Under the pieces are notes generated by a model. The model did no database searches, had not been told where the DNA came from, and saw only the letters and a list, made by a program, of their open reading frames with translations. Below, in pieces: positions 6,539 to 8,317 of a DNA stretch of 8,317 nucleotides. How positions within the stretch are numbered: the first letter of the stretch is position 1; the number at the start of each line of letters is the position of its first letter. Source of the stretch: Synergistaceae bacterium UBA4088 (lineage in GTDB: Bacteria > Synergistota > Synergistia > Synergistales > Thermovirgaceae); the NCBI GenBank assembly GCA_002382605.1, contig DFYG01000112.1, forward strand, positions 556 to 8,872. The letters run 5' to 3'. The position numbers were made by a program, and so were the translations under genes.

Positions 6539-6630
6539 TTCACGGTGAATAGTTGCGAAATGTTCGCGCAGTTGTCTTTCCGGAAGCATTGAATCGACAA
6601 GAAAATTCATAGAAACAGGGGAGGTATGTT

Positions 6631-7602
6631 ATGAAAACACATCTTCGCGTTTTGATAATAATTCTTCTGTTCTCCGGACTCTGCCAGACAAGCGCGTTGG
6701 CTGCTTCAAAAAACCAGGGTGAGGGTTTTCCTGATTTCATCACCGACAATGCAGACTTTTATGTTACCAGGATAGGCTCCGTGCCGATTATCAATGCAGC
6801 AACGTATAGACTGAAGGTCACAGGTCTGGTGAAAAGGCCGCACTCGTTCACGCTCGAGGAGCTCAGAAATCTTGATCTGGTCGAGCTCCCGCTGACTTAT
6901 GAATGTATCGGCAATACCCCGAAAGGTCCCCTTCTTTCCACGGCCATCTGGAAGGGTTTCCGCCTGTATGATCTGCTGGTTCCACTTGGACTGGACGAAA
7001 AAGCGACGGGCGTACAATACAAAGCGGCAGATGGGTATTACGCCTCGCATACGCTGGAACAGATCAAGGAGAACGGGATCATTGGCGCCTTGTATATGAA
7101 TGGAGTTGAGATCCCTGCCCGTCACGGGTTCCCGCTCCGGTTTTTGAATCCCGGGTTTTACGGCGTCAAACAGCCGGCCTGGGTCACTGAAGTTAAAGTG
7201 ATCGATAGACCGGTCAAGGATTACTGGGAAGATCGTGGATGGGATTGTTCCCCGCCGATAGGGATCGACTCGACAATCTTTTTCCCCCAGGACAATGTCA
7301 GAGTGAACGCAGGAAAACCGCTTGAGGTTGGAGGCGCAGCCTTTGGAGGAACACGGGTAAAACAGGTCGAGCTGACGACGGATATGGGCAAGACCTGGCA
7401 AAAGGCTGAGATTGTGAAGAGCCTGGACGCGGACAATGTATGGGTTTTCTGGAAAGCGACGCTCATCTTTCCGGAAACGGGGAGATTTGTGGTCAATGCC
7501 AGAGCGACAGATATCCACGGAAATGTCCAGCAGGAAGATGACCCTGTGAGATACGATGGAACCTCCGACTGGCCTGTGCTAAAAGTGAACGTTATCAAAT
7601 AA
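6631..7602 (+). CDS. Periplasmic sulfite-oxidase-family molybdopterin oxidoreductase
   Basis: A 323-residue protein with the two-domain plan of sulfite oxidases. Residues about 45-195 form the molybdopterin-binding domain. The likely Mo-ligating cysteine is C92 in LTYECIGN, followed by AIWKGFRLYDLL, and the cofactor-pocket segment HGFPLRFLNPGFYGVKQ to PAWVTEVKVID covers 165-192. DYWEDRGW (197-204) matches the family linker. Residues about 215-322 form the Mo-co dimerisation Ig-like domain (VEVGG-type strand near 231, TTDMGKTWQKAE at 249-260). It probably catalyses a two-electron oxidation or reduction in the periplasm; the substrate and electron partner are unknown, and no heme or membrane partner is adjacent. 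The signal MKTHLRVLIIILLFSG to SALA is Sec-like and lacks the RR expected for Tat export of a folded Mo enzyme. An in-frame TAG at 6610-6612 rules out a longer start. GGGGAGG (6618-6624) fixes ATG 6631. Confidence 0.9.
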   Translation: MKTHLRVLIIILLFSGLCQTSALAASKNQGEGFPDFITDNADFYVTRIGSVPIINAATYRLKVTGLVKRPHSFTLEELRNLDLVELPLTYECIGNTPKGPLLSTAIWKGFRLYDLLVPLGLDEKATGVQYKAADGYYASHTLEQIKENGIIGALYMNGVEIPARHGFPLRFLNPGFYGVKQPAWVTEVKVIDRPVKDYWEDRGWDCSPPIGIDSTIFFPQDNVRVNAGKPLEVGGAAFGGTRVKQVELTTDMGKTWQKAEIVKSLDADNVWVFWKATLIFPETGRFVVNARATDIHGNVQQEDDPVRYDGTSDWPVLKVNVIK

Positions 7603-7833
7603 AGAGGCAGTGTCGAAGGCTCCGAGAGGGACCTTAAAGGCGTCAGACCTAAACGGGCTGTTGCCCAATTGATAAAACTGGCTGTTTCGGGAAGGATGAG
7701 CCCCGATGCCTTGTACCGATACAGGCACCGTACATTCGAGGATCACAGTTCAGTGACGGTGCTTGAGCAGATCAAGGGGATGAGGTCCAAGCCCGACAGG
7801 GCTCCTAGAGGAAGATCTCGAGTATTGGATTGA
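7603..7833 (+). other. Open frame without a good start after the molybdoenzyme gene
   Basis: The frame of the molybdoenzyme stays open for 76 codons past its TAA, to TGA 7831-7833. The translation looks protein-like (RAVAQLIKLAVSGRMSPDAL, VTVLEQIKGM). The only internal ATG, at 7696, directly abuts GGAAGG, too close for normal initiation. This could be a decayed gene end or chance. It overlaps the 3' end of the minus-strand small gene, and no terminator is visible between the two convergent genes. Confidence 0.2.
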
Positions 7834-8131
7834 TCATCGGTTGAGGCTGATCGGGGTCGGTGAAGAGTTCGATATCCCATGGAAACTCTATCTCCATTGA
7901 GTCAAGAAGGTATTTGCTCACTTCCCCGTCTTCCCAGTATATGGTCACCAGGTAACCTGAAAAGACTGCCCTTACAGGTTCGCCTTCAGGGTCGATAAGG
8001 TAGATCTCTCCATCGAAAACCTTCCCGTCGATGTCCTGGCCGTTATAGTAGGCCGCACCAGCTGGAACTACCATAATGAGGATCATCGACAGGATAGCCG
8101 CCACAGTGATCAAAGGCCGTTTTGACCTCAT
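7805..8131 (-). CDS. Small secreted acidic protein, function unknown
   Basis: A 108-residue protein with a strong signal peptide (MRSKRPLITVAAILSMIL, then IMVVPAGA) and likely cleavage before AYYNG. The mature part of about 80 residues is strongly acidic and rich in hydrophobic beta-type segments (KVFDGEIYLIDPEGEPVRAV, YLVTIYWEDGEVSKYLL), ending in a proline-containing tail and EIFL. The motif-like alternation suggests a small beta-domain in the periplasm or outside the cell, but I recognise no family. GAGG sits 4 bases before the ATG and a second GAGG 10 bases before it. The gene is convergent with the molybdoenzyme and not obviously linked to it. The upstream stretch to the window end (8132-8317) is rich in purines on the plus strand and shows no clear promoter. 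Confidence 0.65.
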   Translation of the reverse strand: MRSKRPLITVAAILSMILIMVVPAGAAYYNGQDIDGKVFDGEIYLIDPEGEPVRAVFSGYLVTIYWEDGEVSKYLLDSMEIEFPWDIELFTDPDQPQPMINPILEIFL

Positions 8132-8317
8132 CGCGCCTCAACCTCTTTTCCTCTCTGTTTTCCCGCTCTGAATCGCCACCATTCTACCCCTCTCCAAAGC
8201 CTGCTGCCATGGGAGGGGAGGCCGGGAAAATGGAGAGAGAGTTCAAGAGGGGAAGAGGTTAAAATAGCCGTATCCAGGGTCCAGGACGCTGGGCTTACTG
8301 GAATTTCACTTTCTTTT

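Noticed and set aside
6706..7518. 270-codon open frame antisense to the molybdoenzyme
   Set aside because: The sense strand shows clear domain motifs and a good ribosome binding site; the antisense translation has no signal or recognisable motif.
8255..8317. Open frame at the right edge reading VKIAVSRVQDAGLTGISLSF
   Set aside because: It resembles a gene beginning, but no ATG, GTG or TTG lies in frame close upstream; too short to support.

Overview
The window looks like a moderate-GC chromosomal segment from a Gram-negative bacterium. It encodes a predicted outer-membrane beta-barrel, a possible lipoprotein and several proteins with Sec-type signal peptides. Gene content (a sulfite-oxidase-like molybdoenzyme, an MntA/HepT-type toxin-antitoxin pair, a Sel1-repeat protein) would fit a Desulfobacterota-like or other environmental proteobacterium, but that placement is inference and no marker gene is present. 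I see no rRNA, tRNA, CRISPR array or insertion sequence.

Layout, left to right. A possible gene tail (2-121, +) is followed by a probable same-strand pair: a beta-barrel outer-membrane protein (402-1169) and a possibly lipid-anchored, calcineurin-like metallophosphoesterase (1246-2592). The pair ends at a perfect 18-bp inverted repeat (2624-2668). After a 430-base gene-poor stretch comes a class I SAM-dependent methyltransferase (3100-3678). Next is a two-gene toxin-antitoxin module with its own promoter and an excellent ribosome binding site: an intact MntA-like nucleotidyltransferase antitoxin (3824-4123) overlapping a HepT-like HEPN toxin (4110-4452). The toxin frame is broken by one extra base just before its catalytic motif. 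Convergent to this, on the minus strand, a large secreted protein of unknown function (6254-5277) and a periplasmic Sel1-repeat protein (5280-4615) overlap by ATGA and so probably form a coupled operon.

The 376-base divergent region (6255-6630) holds two hairpins and a candidate promoter for a periplasmic molybdopterin oxidoreductase of the sulfite oxidase family (6631-7602, +). That enzyme carries a plain Sec-like signal without twin arginines. The window closes with a small secreted acidic protein on the minus strand (8131-7805).

Most genes concern the cell envelope. The single defensive or toxic module is mntA-hepT, and its apparent one-base toxin disruption is the most notable feature. 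No multi-gene novel system is firmly supported. The unknown secreted protein plus Sel1 pair and the barrel plus phosphoesterase pair are the best candidates for undescribed functional units.
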